Of a stretch of DNA of 64,000 bases, positions 1-7,991 are shown in pieces. The DNA lies in contig DATHNW010000017.1 of the NCBI GenBank assembly GCA_035485575.1, forward strand, positions 62,001 through 126,000. The letters are read 5' to 3'. Each line of letters begins with the position of its first letter. Position 1 is the stretch's first letter. The notes beneath the pieces were generated by a model. The model did no database searches and was not told where the DNA came from. It saw only the letters and a list, made by a program, of their open reading frames with translations. This DNA comes from DASRHD01 sp035485575. GTDB taxonomy: Bacteria > Verrucomicrobiota > Verrucomicrobiia > Opitutales > Opitutaceae. The translations under genes were made by a program, and so were the position numbers.

Positions 1-2
1 TT

Positions 3-359
3 GGTGGGATATCCTACCTCGTGCAGATAACGGGCATAAGGCTTTTTCTGGGATGGCTCGGTGCGAACCTAGCCTTCACCCTCTCCTTTATCTTTTCGAC
101 TTCGGCGCATTACACGCTGAACCGCCTTTGGGCATTGCCCAGTATCCGCCGTGATACGCTCCGCCAGCTATCCGAGTATCTGGGTGTGGCCGCGTTGAGC
201 TATGCGATTAATTTTTCGCTCTTCAGGCTTGGCTTGGACCTGCTTGGCTTTAGCGGAATTTGGGCGGCGGCGCTGGCGGTTCCGCCTTCGACCATCATGG
301 TGTTTTTGCTGCTTAATGGCCGTGTTTTTCGCCACGGTGATCAGGTGGGAAAAGGCTGA
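3..359 (+). CDS. GtrA-like membrane protein, C-terminal part
   Basis: The reading frame is open from the left edge, so the gene starts outside the window and only about 118 residues are visible. They carry three or four hydrophobic segments with a basic loop containing SAHYTLNRLWAL, where a conserved Asn-Arg of GtrA-like proteins lies. GtrA-family proteins are small four-helix membrane proteins, often proposed to flip polyprenyl-linked sugars and usually partnered with a GtrB-type glycosyltransferase, which is present at 2212-3144. The 3' end overlaps the convergent SDR gene by 19 bases. A GTG at 21 could be read as a start but the frame is open upstream of it. Family call is fairly good; the substrate cannot be told. 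Confidence 0.75.
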   Translation, partial: GGISYLVQITGIRLFLGWLGANLAFTLSFIFSTSAHYTLNRLWALPSIRRDTLRQLSEYLGVAALSYAINFSLFRLGLDLLGFSGIWAAALAVPPSTIMVFLLLNGRVFRHGDQVGKG

Positions 360-1189
360 TCATTCAGTTTTTGCCCGCGATCTTCAGGCATGATGCGACG
401 CAGCGTGTAGACATCACTGCCGGCCAGCGAGGTTTTGTGCCGGTCGAGCGTTGGCCACGGATCCCACCGTGCGCTGATGAGCCGGCCGGAAATTCCGTCG
501 CTTGAGGCCGAGAGCAGCCACTCGACGAGATCGAGGGCGCGCTCAAGAGAAGAGGTGTCGCCGGAAGCCTTTTGTTTCAATGCGGCCTGGTGTTCGGCGG
601 CGCCTGCAATCGCCGGCCCAAGGTGCAGGACTTCATCGGTCATCCGTGTATTGATCGCGCCGGGCGCGATGGCGTTGATATCAAGCGGTTCTTCGCCCAG
701 TTCCCCGGCCAGCGTTTCTACCAGGCGTACAATCGCGGTCTTGGCGGCGCCATAGGCGGAAAAATTGGGTCGCGCCTTGGTTGCGCCGCCGCCCGAAAAG
801 CACACGATTTTTGCACGGCGTGGCGTCCGTTGCAGGAGCTCGTGAAAGGCCCGGATCGAGTAAAATGTGCCGTCGAGGTTGGCCCGCACCGTGGCGCTCC
901 AGTGCAGCGGATCGATCGAGACGGTTGGGCCGACGGCGCCTTGAAGTCCGGCGCATGTAATGAGTCCGTCCAGGTGCGGCCAGCTCTCGCCAACGGCGCG
1001 GGCTGCTGCTGCGACCTGCGCCCAGTCGCCTACATCACAGCGGGTGGCGTGGAAAGCGCCGGCATGCCTTCCGGTGAATTCCGTTTGGTCGGAGCGGGCA
1101 AGCCCCCACACGTGATGGCCGCGTGCGAGCAGCCGCTCCGCGAGCGCGCGGCCGATGCCCGAGCTGGAGCCGGTGATCACCATGTGCAT
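341..1189 (-). CDS. SDR-family NAD(P)-dependent oxidoreductase
   Basis: Classical short-chain dehydrogenase of 282 residues. The nucleotide-binding motif TGSSSGIG is at residues 6-13, the NAG-like segment reads CAGLQG near 79-84, and the catalytic set is S132 with YGAAK (Y146, K150). I chose the ATG at 1189, eight bases after the stop of the epimerase at 1198; the longer frame to 1246 would run into that gene. It is the last gene of a minus-strand operon (GtrB-like GT, epimerase, SDR). The context points to oxidation or reduction of a sugar or sugar nucleotide, but SDR substrates cannot be read from sequence. Confidence 0.88.
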   Translation of the reverse strand: MHMVITGSSSGIGRALAERLLARGHHVWGLARSDQTEFTGRHAGAFHATRCDVGDWAQVAAAARAVGESWPHLDGLITCAGLQGAVGPTVSIDPLHWSATVRANLDGTFYSIRAFHELLQRTPRRAKIVCFSGGGATKARPNFSAYGAAKTAIVRLVETLAGELGEEPLDINAIAPGAINTRMTDEVLHLGPAIAGAAEHQAALKQKASGDTSSLERALDLVEWLLSASSDGISGRLISARWDPWPTLDRHKTSLAGSDVYTLRRIMPEDRGQKLNDQPFPT

Positions 1190-1197
1190 TGTCGGAT

Positions 1198-2178
1198 TCA
1201 CTTCGTCTTTCGCGCCTCGTATACCCATCGATTGGCCTCCAGCCAACGCAGGGTTTTTACGATGCCTTGCTCTATGGTGAGCCTCGGCTTCCAGTCAGTG
1301 GCTTGGATTTTTTTTGTATCGAGAAAAATGAACGGATTGTCGCCGATCCAGCCGCGGTCGCCGCCGGTGTATTCAAGTCGCGGATTCAATCCGAGCGTGG
1401 CACAGATGAAGCGGACGCTGTCGTTCACCTGCACGTACTCAGGAGTGCCTAGGTTGTATATCTGAGTGAAATGCTTCGCGGCTTTCGCTGTGCCGAGGCG
1501 GGCCACATGCAGGATCGCATCAACGCAGTCCTGTACGTAAAGGTAGCTTTTGCGCTGCGAACCGTCGCCAAGGATGCGCAGGTGGTCCGGGTGCTCGAGG
1601 AGCTGCTGGTAAAAGTCAAATACATGGCCATGCGTGTAGCGTTCGCCGAGAATTGAGACGAAACGAAAAATGTAGCTCTCGAAACCAAACGCCTCGCCAT
1701 ATGCGGAAACAAGGCCTTCACCGGCGATTTTGGAAGCACCGTAGAGTGAGGTTTGCACCGGAAAAGGGGCGTCCTCAGGCGTTGGGATGAGGGCGGCTTC
1801 CCCGTAAACCGATCCGGTTGACGAGAAGGCGATGCGTTTGACTCCATTCGTGCGCATTGCTTCGAGCACATGGAAGGTGGCATTCGTGTTTTGCTCGATA
1901 TCCTTCTGCGGATTCCTGGCGCCGTAGCGCACGTCGGCATTGGCGGCGAAGTGAAAGACAAAATCGCAGCCGGCCATTGCCGCGGTCAGGGCGGCCAAGT
2001 CGAGGTTGTCGCCTCTAATGAGCTTGAAGCGTGGATCTTTTGACGCGCTTTCGAGGAATTTTTTCTGCCCGGTGGAAAAATTGTCCCAGCCGACAACCTT
2101 AACTCCGCCGGCTAGGAGACGGTCGACCAAATGTGAGGCAATAAACCCGGCGGCGCCGGTGATAAAAGCGTGTTGCAT
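1198..2178 (-). CDS. NAD-dependent sugar-nucleotide epimerase/dehydratase
   Basis: Extended SDR of 326 residues, the usual length for UDP-glucose 4-epimerase-type enzymes. Residues 7-14 read TGAAGFIA, giving the GxxGxxA NAD motif, and the catalytic YGASK has Y146 and K150, preceded by the SSTGSVYG strand near 119-126. Such enzymes interconvert or dehydrate nucleotide-linked hexoses in the cytoplasm. It lies between the GtrB-like glycosyltransferase and an SDR, all on the minus strand, so it probably supplies the activated sugar that the glycosyltransferase loads on polyprenyl phosphate. Exact specificity (4-epimerase, decarboxylase or dehydratase) is not determinable by eye. Confidence 0.88.
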   Translation of the reverse strand: MQHAFITGAAGFIASHLVDRLLAGGVKVVGWDNFSTGQKKFLESASKDPRFKLIRGDNLDLAALTAAMAGCDFVFHFAANADVRYGARNPQKDIEQNTNATFHVLEAMRTNGVKRIAFSSTGSVYGEAALIPTPEDAPFPVQTSLYGASKIAGEGLVSAYGEAFGFESYIFRFVSILGERYTHGHVFDFYQQLLEHPDHLRILGDGSQRKSYLYVQDCVDAILHVARLGTAKAAKHFTQIYNLGTPEYVQVNDSVRFICATLGLNPRLEYTGGDRGWIGDNPFIFLDTKKIQATDWKPRLTIEQGIVKTLRWLEANRWVYEARKTK

Positions 2179-2211
2179 GGAGGCAAGCGAAAGCGCGACG
2201 CGGAAAATATG

Positions 2212-3144
2212 TCAGTGATCGAAGCCTTCGGCGCGGTCGATGATAAATTTGGGCCGGGCGCGCACTTCCTCGTAAATGCGACCGATGTACTCGCCCAAAA
2301 TGCCGACACTGATGAGCTGGATGCCGCCCAAAAATGATATGAGGATCACCATGGTGGGATTGCCCCACAGAATGGGCCAGCCCATCAGCTTGTAGAAAAG
2401 ATAAATGGCTGTCAGTAGGAACGAAAAGGCGGCAATCGCAAATCCCAGCCAGGTGCTCAGCTGGAGCGCATAAGTGGAAAAGCAGAACACGCCGTTGAAG
2501 CCGATGCGCAGCGAGCCGAGAAAGCGATTGTAGTTTGTCTTGCCGGCGAATCGCGGAGGGCGGTCAAAAGGAATCAGGCATTGGTTGAAGCCGACGACGG
2601 CGACCATGCCGCGCAGGAAGCCATGAGACTCCTTGAGGCGCAGAAGTTCCGTGACAACCCGGCGTGACATCAGCCGAAAATCGCCTGTGTGAGGCGGGAT
2701 TTTCACGTCAGCGATTTTATTGATGACGTTATAGCCGATCCCGGCGATTTGCATTTTAAGCCACGGTTCCCCGCTGCGCTGCCGGCGCTGGGGCAGCACG
2801 ACGTCATGACCTTCACGCCATTTGGCGACCATTTCGCCGATCAGCCCAGGTGGATCTTGCAGATCTGCGTCCATCACAATGACGGCTTCGCCGGAAGAAT
2901 GCTGCAGGCCGGCCAGCGTGGCCATTGGCTGGCCGAAGCGACGCGAAAACTTCAAGAGCTTGATGCGGTTGTCCGTGGCGCGATGTTCCAGGATGATTGC
3001 CTCGGTCCGGTCAGGGGAGGGGTCGAGGGAGAAAATTATTTCGTAGTCTTCCGTGATCCCGGAAAGAATCGGCCGCAGGTGGCGGAGAAATTCCGGGATG
3101 TTCTTCTCTTCCTTGTAAACCGGAATGACGATCGAGAGAATCAT
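2212..3144 (-). CDS. GtrB/DPM1-like polyprenyl-phosphate glycosyltransferase (GT2)
   Basis: 310 residues with an N-terminal GT2 domain (IVIPVYKEE at 5-13, the metal-binding DAD at 92-94 followed by LQDPP) and two C-terminal membrane helices at roughly 231-253 and 265-290, ending in a GEYIGRIYEEVRARP segment typical of the GtrB/ArnC/DPM1 group. These enzymes transfer a sugar from a nucleotide donor to polyprenyl phosphate on the cytoplasmic face. The GtrA-like protein at the left edge is the usual partner. First gene of a three-gene minus-strand operon. No clear Shine-Dalgarno sequence precedes the ATG; instead a perfect 11-bp inverted repeat lies immediately upstream (3153-3184). Confidence 0.9.
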   Translation of the reverse strand: MILSIVIPVYKEEKNIPEFLRHLRPILSGITEDYEIIFSLDPSPDRTEAIILEHRATDNRIKLLKFSRRFGQPMATLAGLQHSSGEAVIVMDADLQDPPGLIGEMVAKWREGHDVVLPQRRQRSGEPWLKMQIAGIGYNVINKIADVKIPPHTGDFRLMSRRVVTELLRLKESHGFLRGMVAVVGFNQCLIPFDRPPRFAGKTNYNRFLGSLRIGFNGVFCFSTYALQLSTWLGFAIAAFSFLLTAIYLFYKLMGWPILWGNPTMVILISFLGGIQLISVGILGEYIGRIYEEVRARPKFIIDRAEGFDH

Positions 3145-3152
3145 AAGGTCGG

Positions 3153-3184
3153 AAATTGAATATCAGCGCTAAAATATTCAATTT
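3153..3184. repeat. Perfect 11-bp AT-rich inverted repeat in a divergent intergenic region
   Basis: AAATTGAATAT at 3153-3163 is mirrored exactly by ATATTCAATTT at 3174-3184 around a 10-base loop. It sits in the 159-base gap between the minus-strand glycosyltransferase (start 3144) and the plus-strand hydrolase (start about 3304), eight bases from the glycosyltransferase start codon. It could be a regulator's operator or an mRNA hairpin near the start codon. The rest of the gap shows no other structure that I can defend. Confidence 0.6.
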
Positions 3185-3303
3185 TTGTCTAACAAACAAT
3201 GTCATTGCAAAGCTAGCGAAAGAAAAGGAAGACGAAAGCTGGATTTTGTCCCATGCCAACCCTTCCAATTCCCTGGGTTTCCTGCCTTCTGCCAATCTGC
3301 TGA

Positions 3304-4290
3304 ATGGGCTCCATCCTTATGGCTGTTCTTGATAAGTTCTTTTGGGTCCGGATCCAGCGCATGAGAATGGGTGTAGTCGTGCTTTTCGCCATTCTTGCGC
3401 TGGTACTATGGCTCGAATTGCACGCCATCAAAAATGAAACGCGCTGGACAATGATCAATGTCGCGCCGGGCCAGAACCAGGCGGATTGCCACCTGATAGA
3501 GTTTCCCAATGGCGCGAAGGTGCTTGTCGACATAGCCGATGCATCGGATGCTCCCGGCACGGCGCTGGCCTTTTTGCAGAAGCACAAAATCAAACATGTC
3601 GATCTTGTGGTCATCTCTCATTTTCACCGTGACCACTACGGGCGGCTGGTGGATCTGATCAAGGCCGGCGTCAAAATCGACCGGGTGGCCATCAACCTGC
3701 CGGCTTCACGCGAACAAATGGATCGCGAGCATGCGGGCACACCGCTCGCTGATTGGGACGATGTCCAAGCCACGCTGCAATTTTTGCGCGAAAAACAAAT
3801 ACCATACTTCACGCCGAAAGAGGGGGAACGCCTGATAGATGCATCAACCCGCGGCATTCCGGTGTATCTCGACGTGGTTTGCCTTTATGACGGCATTCAC
3901 ACCCCCGTCGGGCCAACGGACATCAACGATACCAGCATCATTCTGCGCTTGAGCCATGGTCCGACGCGCGCGCTTTTCACCGGCGATTTGAACTCCCCCT
4001 TGGGGGCGTGGCTGGCCCAAAGCAATTTCGATTTCCGTGCCGACGTGCTCAAGGTGCCCCATCACGGTACTGAGGGCTGCGCCCCGAATGAATTTTTCTT
4101 GCGGGTCAATCCCAAGGCAGCGTTGGTTCCTGCGCCCCAAGGCCTGTGGGTTTCCTTGCGCAGCAAACGGATTCGCGACTTTTTTTCCAGACATCATATT
4201 CCAACCTATGTCAGCGGCATCAATGGCAACGTCACCGTGTTGATGACGGCGCAAGGGTTTGCCATCCAGCCTGAGCACCCGGGACCATAA
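3304..4290 (+). CDS. Membrane-anchored metallo-beta-lactamase-fold hydrolase (ComEC-type MBL domain)
   Basis: 328 residues from the first ATG; later ATGs at 3319 and 3361 are equally possible since none has a strong ribosome site. A hydrophobic helix at about 23-39 is followed by an MBL domain with the metal motif HFHRDH (106-111), a second ligand region in TGDLNSPLG and PHHGTEG near the C-terminus. The order resembles the extracytoplasmic MBL domain of ComEC/Rec2 DNA-uptake proteins rather than a true beta-lactamase, but the ComEC channel domain is absent. A membrane protein of unknown function follows 12 bases later. The role may be phosphodiester or lipid hydrolysis at the membrane; its substrate is unknown. 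Confidence 0.75.
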   Translation: MGSILMAVLDKFFWVRIQRMRMGVVVLFAILALVLWLELHAIKNETRWTMINVAPGQNQADCHLIEFPNGAKVLVDIADASDAPGTALAFLQKHKIKHVDLVVISHFHRDHYGRLVDLIKAGVKIDRVAINLPASREQMDREHAGTPLADWDDVQATLQFLREKQIPYFTPKEGERLIDASTRGIPVYLDVVCLYDGIHTPVGPTDINDTSIILRLSHGPTRALFTGDLNSPLGAWLAQSNFDFRADVLKVPHHGTEGCAPNEFFLRVNPKAALVPAPQGLWVSLRSKRIRDFFSRHHIPTYVSGINGNVTVLMTAQGFAIQPEHPGP

Positions 4291-4302
4291 GTCCGATATG
4301 GC

Positions 4303-5142
4303 TTGGCTTTCGATTGGCCTTACGGCCATTTTTTCGCTTTGGACAATACACCTCAGATTTTGAGGCATTCAGCTTTTGCTGATCCCGTTAAGCCCACATG
4401 GGGTCGCGGATTGCTGGCTGCCGGGGTGGCAGCGGCCGCATTTCTGCTGCCGCAGGAAGTGCCCTTGGAATATTATTCCCTGAATAATCCATCCGGGGGG
4501 CTCCAATACCTTGAAATCACCTGTGCATCGAATGTTCAGGGTGAGACCCAGTTTTACCTGGATACCGGGCGCGGCTTTAACGAGCTCGAAAAGATTCGGT
4601 TGCCGATCAGCCCGAGCCAGTCTGCCTACACTTATACTTTCCCGTTGCCTGATGCGCCACTGCTCAACCTGAGGCTGGATCCCTTCCTTAGCGGAGAAGG
4701 AGAATTAACGATTACAAATTTCCGCATCATCAACCGCCGGGGTGATGAAATCCATCGCTTCATCCGGGAGGATTGCCAGCGCTCGAACCAGATTGACGCC
4801 ATCCTCCCCACCTCCGACGGATGGAAACTGGTCGTTAAAGCGCAGGCCAGCGATCCTTATTCGCAAATCAAGCTTTCCCAGCCAATTGTTCCGGTCGGGA
4901 TGAATGAGCGGAATCTCAAGCGCTGCCTCCTGTCCTGGAGCTATCTCTCACTAATGCTTTGGATCCTGCTTCTGGCAGTTTATTTTGCATTACGCCGGCA
5001 CGACGGCTTCCGTACTGTACTTAGAGTTGGCGCCTTTCTTGCGATCTTGGCAGTGCTTTTTTCCCTCGTGGGCAATCGCGGCCTGATTAAAAATTCGATT
5101 CGCTACGCTAGGTGCACTCCACCCGCAGCCCACGCCCATTAA
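4303..5142 (+). CDS. Unknown membrane protein, start uncertain
   Basis: About 279 residues from a TTG at 4303. A hydrophobic stretch (LLAAGVAAAAFLLP, about residues 36-49) is followed by a roughly 150-residue soluble region with beta-strand character and two hydrophobic helices near the C-terminus (WSYLSLMLWILLLAVYF and VGAFLAILAVLFSLVG). I do not recognise a family. The ATG at 4298 lies in a different frame and encodes a 21-residue hydrophobic peptide (MAWLSIGLTAIFSLW...) before a stop at 4361, which looks more like the natural N-terminus of a membrane protein than the TTG frame does. A frameshift near 4340-4365, or a much later start, should be considered. It follows the MBL hydrolase closely and probably shares its transcript. 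Confidence 0.55.
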   Translation: MAFDWPYGHFFALDNTPQILRHSAFADPVKPTWGRGLLAAGVAAAAFLLPQEVPLEYYSLNNPSGGLQYLEITCASNVQGETQFYLDTGRGFNELEKIRLPISPSQSAYTYTFPLPDAPLLNLRLDPFLSGEGELTITNFRIINRRGDEIHRFIREDCQRSNQIDAILPTSDGWKLVVKAQASDPYSQIKLSQPIVPVGMNERNLKRCLLSWSYLSLMLWILLLAVYFALRRHDGFRTVLRVGAFLAILAVLFSLVGNRGLIKNSIRYARCTPPAAHAH

Positions 5143-5170
5143 GCCCGATTTTGCACTTTTAAATTTTCCT

Positions 5171-6601
5171 TTAGTTGTGTTTGGGGGAGCCAATATAAAT
5201 GCCGAATAAACTAAGGCCCATGCCGACAGCCAGTCCAAGAAAACAGCCCGTGGCACCGGTCAAAGCCAGCATCCTGGATATTCCATTGCTTGTAGTAATC
5301 GCCGCGCTTACGCGTATGGCATCGGCAAATTGCTGGCGCGCAAAATCGGCCTGGGTTTTGCGGATATTGTCAATCAATTCCCGGTAAGCTGGCTCTAGTT
5401 CATTAAACGATTTTTGAACCTCGGCCATGTTGCCGGCATCGCCCTTGGCCGATTTTAGAGCTTCAAGTTGTTCGAGCAGTTGGGCCTTGTCGGCTTGCAG
5501 CTGGCTGACTTTCAAACCCGCCTCGAGCGCTCGACGCACTAAGAAGCCATAGGTGTCATTTGCAAATGATGGGTCGGAATCTTGGGAGAGGGCGGAGGCA
5601 TCGGGAAGGAGCTGGTTTGCCCGTGACTTTGTCTCGATAACGTAGTTGCGCGCCTGAACTTGGGCCAGCAGGTCTGTAAATACTTTTTGATCTTCCATTG
5701 CATGGCGTTCTTGATCACCAAGAATTCGCAGGGAATATTCCACTTTCATCATCGCACTAGTGCGATTGCGGGACAAACCGCTCTGATAGATGAGTTCCAA
5801 TCGTTCGTTGAGTTGATTGTGGGAAAAACCCCGGGTTTGTTCCAGCAGGTCTTCAAAGGACAGGTTGGTGGTGGGAGAACGGAAGGATTTGCCGTTTTCG
5901 AGTTGTTGGGTGAGATAGTCGGCGATATGGTCGATTTCTCTGCCAAGGATCTGTTGGTATTCAGGAAAGTCCGCATTGTGCAGCGCGTCGAATACATTGC
6001 CAAAGGCGGCTGGCGTTCTGGTATAAGTGCGCTGAAAATTTTCACGATACACACTCACAATCTCACTTAGGAGGCGGGCTCGCTGCTCTCTACTGATCGG
6101 GAATTTTTCAGGCAGAGACAGGGTGACGATATATTCATCTGGTATGTAAACAGCAAGGGACTGCCCGGAGGCCTGCAATAGGTCGCGTTGCTTGGTGATG
6201 GCAGGTGAAATGATGCCTTCAATTCCCAAGGCGCCCCTGATCTGGCTTTGAAATTCATCCGCGGTACCCAGTCCCTGCCGTTTGAGCGCTTCGGCGATGA
6301 CTTCGGGGGCGCGCAAATCGTCCGGCTGAAACTTGGAGTGATCGGGATATTCGCCTTTCGCGAAACCGGGATAAGAAAATACAACTCGGGTCGAAGTCGA
6401 GACCGGTTGCCACGGGCGGATAATAAGGCCCCCGACAACGGCAATCACTAGTCCGAGCAGGGCCAGGCCGAAGATCTGTCCAAGGCCGCGGGCAAGTCGC
6501 AGGATGAGCTCGCGCAGATCGATAATCTCGTCTTCTTCGATCATGCTTTGGCCGGTGGGATTGTGAGAAGGATTTTGGCCGTGCTCATCGGAACGATGCA
6601 T
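5171..6601 (-). CDS. Wzz/GumC-like polysaccharide chain-length (co-polymerase) protein
   Basis: 476 residues from the ATG at 6601, chosen because an AAAAAGG sits seven bases upstream; an ATG at 6544 is the alternative. A membrane helix at about 43-61 with a Pro soon after (IIRPWQP), a long periplasmic region predicted to be helical and coiled (for example the LQADKAQLLEQLEALKS stretch), and a second helix near the C-terminus (about 448-470) match the Wzz/PCP architecture. There is no C-terminal kinase domain, so it is not a fused BY-kinase type. Such proteins set O-antigen or EPS chain length in the inner membrane. It is divergent from a winged-helix regulator at 6767, which may control it. 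Confidence 0.72.
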   Translation of the reverse strand: MHRSDEHGQNPSHNPTGQSMIEEDEIIDLRELILRLARGLGQIFGLALLGLVIAVVGGLIIRPWQPVSTSTRVVFSYPGFAKGEYPDHSKFQPDDLRAPEVIAEALKRQGLGTADEFQSQIRGALGIEGIISPAITKQRDLLQASGQSLAVYIPDEYIVTLSLPEKFPISREQRARLLSEIVSVYRENFQRTYTRTPAAFGNVFDALHNADFPEYQQILGREIDHIADYLTQQLENGKSFRSPTTNLSFEDLLEQTRGFSHNQLNERLELIYQSGLSRNRTSAMMKVEYSLRILGDQERHAMEDQKVFTDLLAQVQARNYVIETKSRANQLLPDASALSQDSDPSFANDTYGFLVRRALEAGLKVSQLQADKAQLLEQLEALKSAKGDAGNMAEVQKSFNELEPAYRELIDNIRKTQADFARQQFADAIRVSAAITTSNGISRMLALTGATGCFLGLAVGMGLSLFGIYIGSPKHN

Positions 6602-6766
6602 AGCTCGACCTTTTTTATCGCATGGTCTGTGTCGAGAAAAAACGCTCGGATCTGCCACGAGCGGGCTTCCGGTTTTTTGCTTTTCATTCTTTATTTCTCG
6701 GGCTGCCCTTTTTTGTTCATTTTTTCTTGAACTTATCTTCCAAAGGCCTTTTAGAAAGGTGTCTTT

Positions 6767-7354
6767 ATGAAAGATGCCCCCCGCCTCGCCTGGCCCGTTG
6801 CTGTGCGCAGCTCCCATGCCGCGGACGAAGTCTCGGCGAATTTCGAGCGGGAATGCGTGGATTTCTTTGCCGAGGTAGTGCAGGTGGCCGGCGTGGCGAA
6901 ATCGGTGGGGCATATTTATGGCTTGTTGTATGCCTCACCGGAGCCGTTGAGCTTCTCGGATATCGTTGAACGGTTGCGGGTCAGCAAAGGCTCGGCGAGT
7001 CAGGGATTGCGGCTGTTGCGTTCCCTGGGGGCCATCAATGTTGCCAAGCCCCCGCTGTCGACGCATGGGCCGCATGATGCGGGCTCCGAGGCCGAGCTGT
7101 TGCGTCGTGATTATTACGAGCCGGAATTGAGCCTGCGCAAGCTGGTGGGCGGAGTCTTGCGGGAGCGGGTGGCGCCATTGACTGCCACCGGAGCGGACCG
7201 CCTGACCCGGTTGCGCGGGCTCGTTAAGCAAAACGGAAAAAACAAAATTTTTTACCTGAATCGGATCAAGCAGTTGGAAACATGGCAAAGGCGGCTCAAG
7301 ACCGTCCTGCCGGTGCTTGGTATGATGCTCGGGTCGAAGAATAGAGGCAAGTAG
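6767..7354 (+). CDS. GbsR/MarR-like winged-helix transcriptional regulator
   Basis: 195 residues with a winged-helix region at roughly 46-95: GHIYGLLYASPEPLSFSDI, then VSKGSASQGLRLLRSLGAI, the classical 'SKGxxSxxLRxLxxxG' recognition helix of GbsR-type regulators. The C-terminal part holds a basic amphipathic helix. A GAAAGG ribosome site lies seven bases ahead of the ATG. It is transcribed away from the Wzz-like gene and leads into the keto-acid-sugar cassette 66 bases downstream, so it is well placed to regulate surface polysaccharide genes on both sides. The ligand is unknown. Confidence 0.82.
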   Translation: MKDAPRLAWPVAVRSSHAADEVSANFERECVDFFAEVVQVAGVAKSVGHIYGLLYASPEPLSFSDIVERLRVSKGSASQGLRLLRSLGAINVAKPPLSTHGPHDAGSEAELLRRDYYEPELSLRKLVGGVLRERVAPLTATGADRLTRLRGLVKQNGKNKIFYLNRIKQLETWQRRLKTVLPVLGMMLGSKNRGK

Positions 7355-7389
7355 ATCGGATGTTCCTGATCAGAATATTATCTATTGTG

Positions 7390-7409
7390 GTCGCCTTCAC
7401 AGAAGCGAC
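7390..7409 (+). other. Small stem-loop ahead of the HAD phosphatase gene
   Basis: GTCGC-c-TTC pairs with GAAGCGAC around the loop ACA, leaving one bulged C. The hairpin ends 11 bases before the ATG at 7421, just upstream of the GGGG ribosome-site candidate, so it could modulate initiation. The stem is short and it may be chance. Confidence 0.3.
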
Positions 7410-7420
7410 GGGGCGAAGCC

Positions 7421-7957
7421 ATGCCACTTTCTGACATGACGAAACGTCAAACATTACCCAAAGGGCGACGATCATCGGTGGTGGCTCTCATGGTATTTGA
7501 TTTTGATGGTGTGCTGACCGACAATCGCGTTTGGGTGACCCAGGATGGCGCTGAAACGGTATGTTGCAATCGTGCCGATGGATTGGGTTTCAGTTTATTG
7601 CGGGCGGCAGGCATTCCCTGCGTGATTTTATCGACCGAGACCAATCCGGTGGTAACGCACCGCGCCAAAAAACTCGGGATACCGGCGGTGCAATCAGTCG
7701 CGGATAAGGGTGAAGCGATGCGAAAAATCTGTCGCGACCATGGGGTCGACCTTGCACAGGTGGCCTTTGTGGGCAACGACTTAAACGACCTGCCCGCGTT
7801 TCGTATCGTCGGCCGGAGACTTTGTCCTCGCGATGCCGCGCCCGAAGTGCGCCGCCTTTGCGACCATGTGCTGCGAACCCGTGGGGGAGCCGGGGTCGTG
7901 CGCGAAATCGCGGTGAGATTTAAACAGCTTTTTCGGTCACGAAGGAGATCTTACTGA
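7421..7957 (+). CDS. KdsC-like HAD phosphatase
   Basis: 178 residues from the ATG at 7421 (MPLSDMTKRQ); a TTG at 7385 in the same frame is less likely. HAD motif I is FDFDGVLTDN with the nucleophile D27 and acid D29, motif II is the STET stretch and motif IV is GNDLNDL. There is no large cap, as in the tetrameric C0 KdsC/NeuB-associated phosphatases that remove phosphate from Kdo-8-P or N-acylneuraminate-9-P. It heads a run containing a NeuB-like synthase and a CMP-sugar synthetase, so it probably dephosphorylates the keto-acid sugar before activation. Substrate is inferred from context only. Confidence 0.82.
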   Translation: MPLSDMTKRQTLPKGRRSSVVALMVFDFDGVLTDNRVWVTQDGAETVCCNRADGLGFSLLRAAGIPCVILSTETNPVVTHRAKKLGIPAVQSVADKGEAMRKICRDHGVDLAQVAFVGNDLNDLPAFRIVGRRLCPRDAAPEVRRLCDHVLRTRGGAGVVREIAVRFKQLFRSRRRSY

Positions 7958-7991
7958 AGAAGTTTTCCAGCTATATCAAATATACCAATCC

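Noticed and set aside
572..1465. 297-residue + strand open frame
   Set aside because: Antisense to the SDR and epimerase genes, low-complexity Arg/Gly/Ala composition and no motif; a shadow of high-GC coding.
6727..6755. TTGAAC-17-TTTAGA promoter-like pair
   Set aside because: The implied transcript start would fall within a few bases of the ATG and after the ribosome site of the regulator gene.
7366..7373. CTGATCAG palindrome
   Set aside because: Only 8 bp, likely chance.
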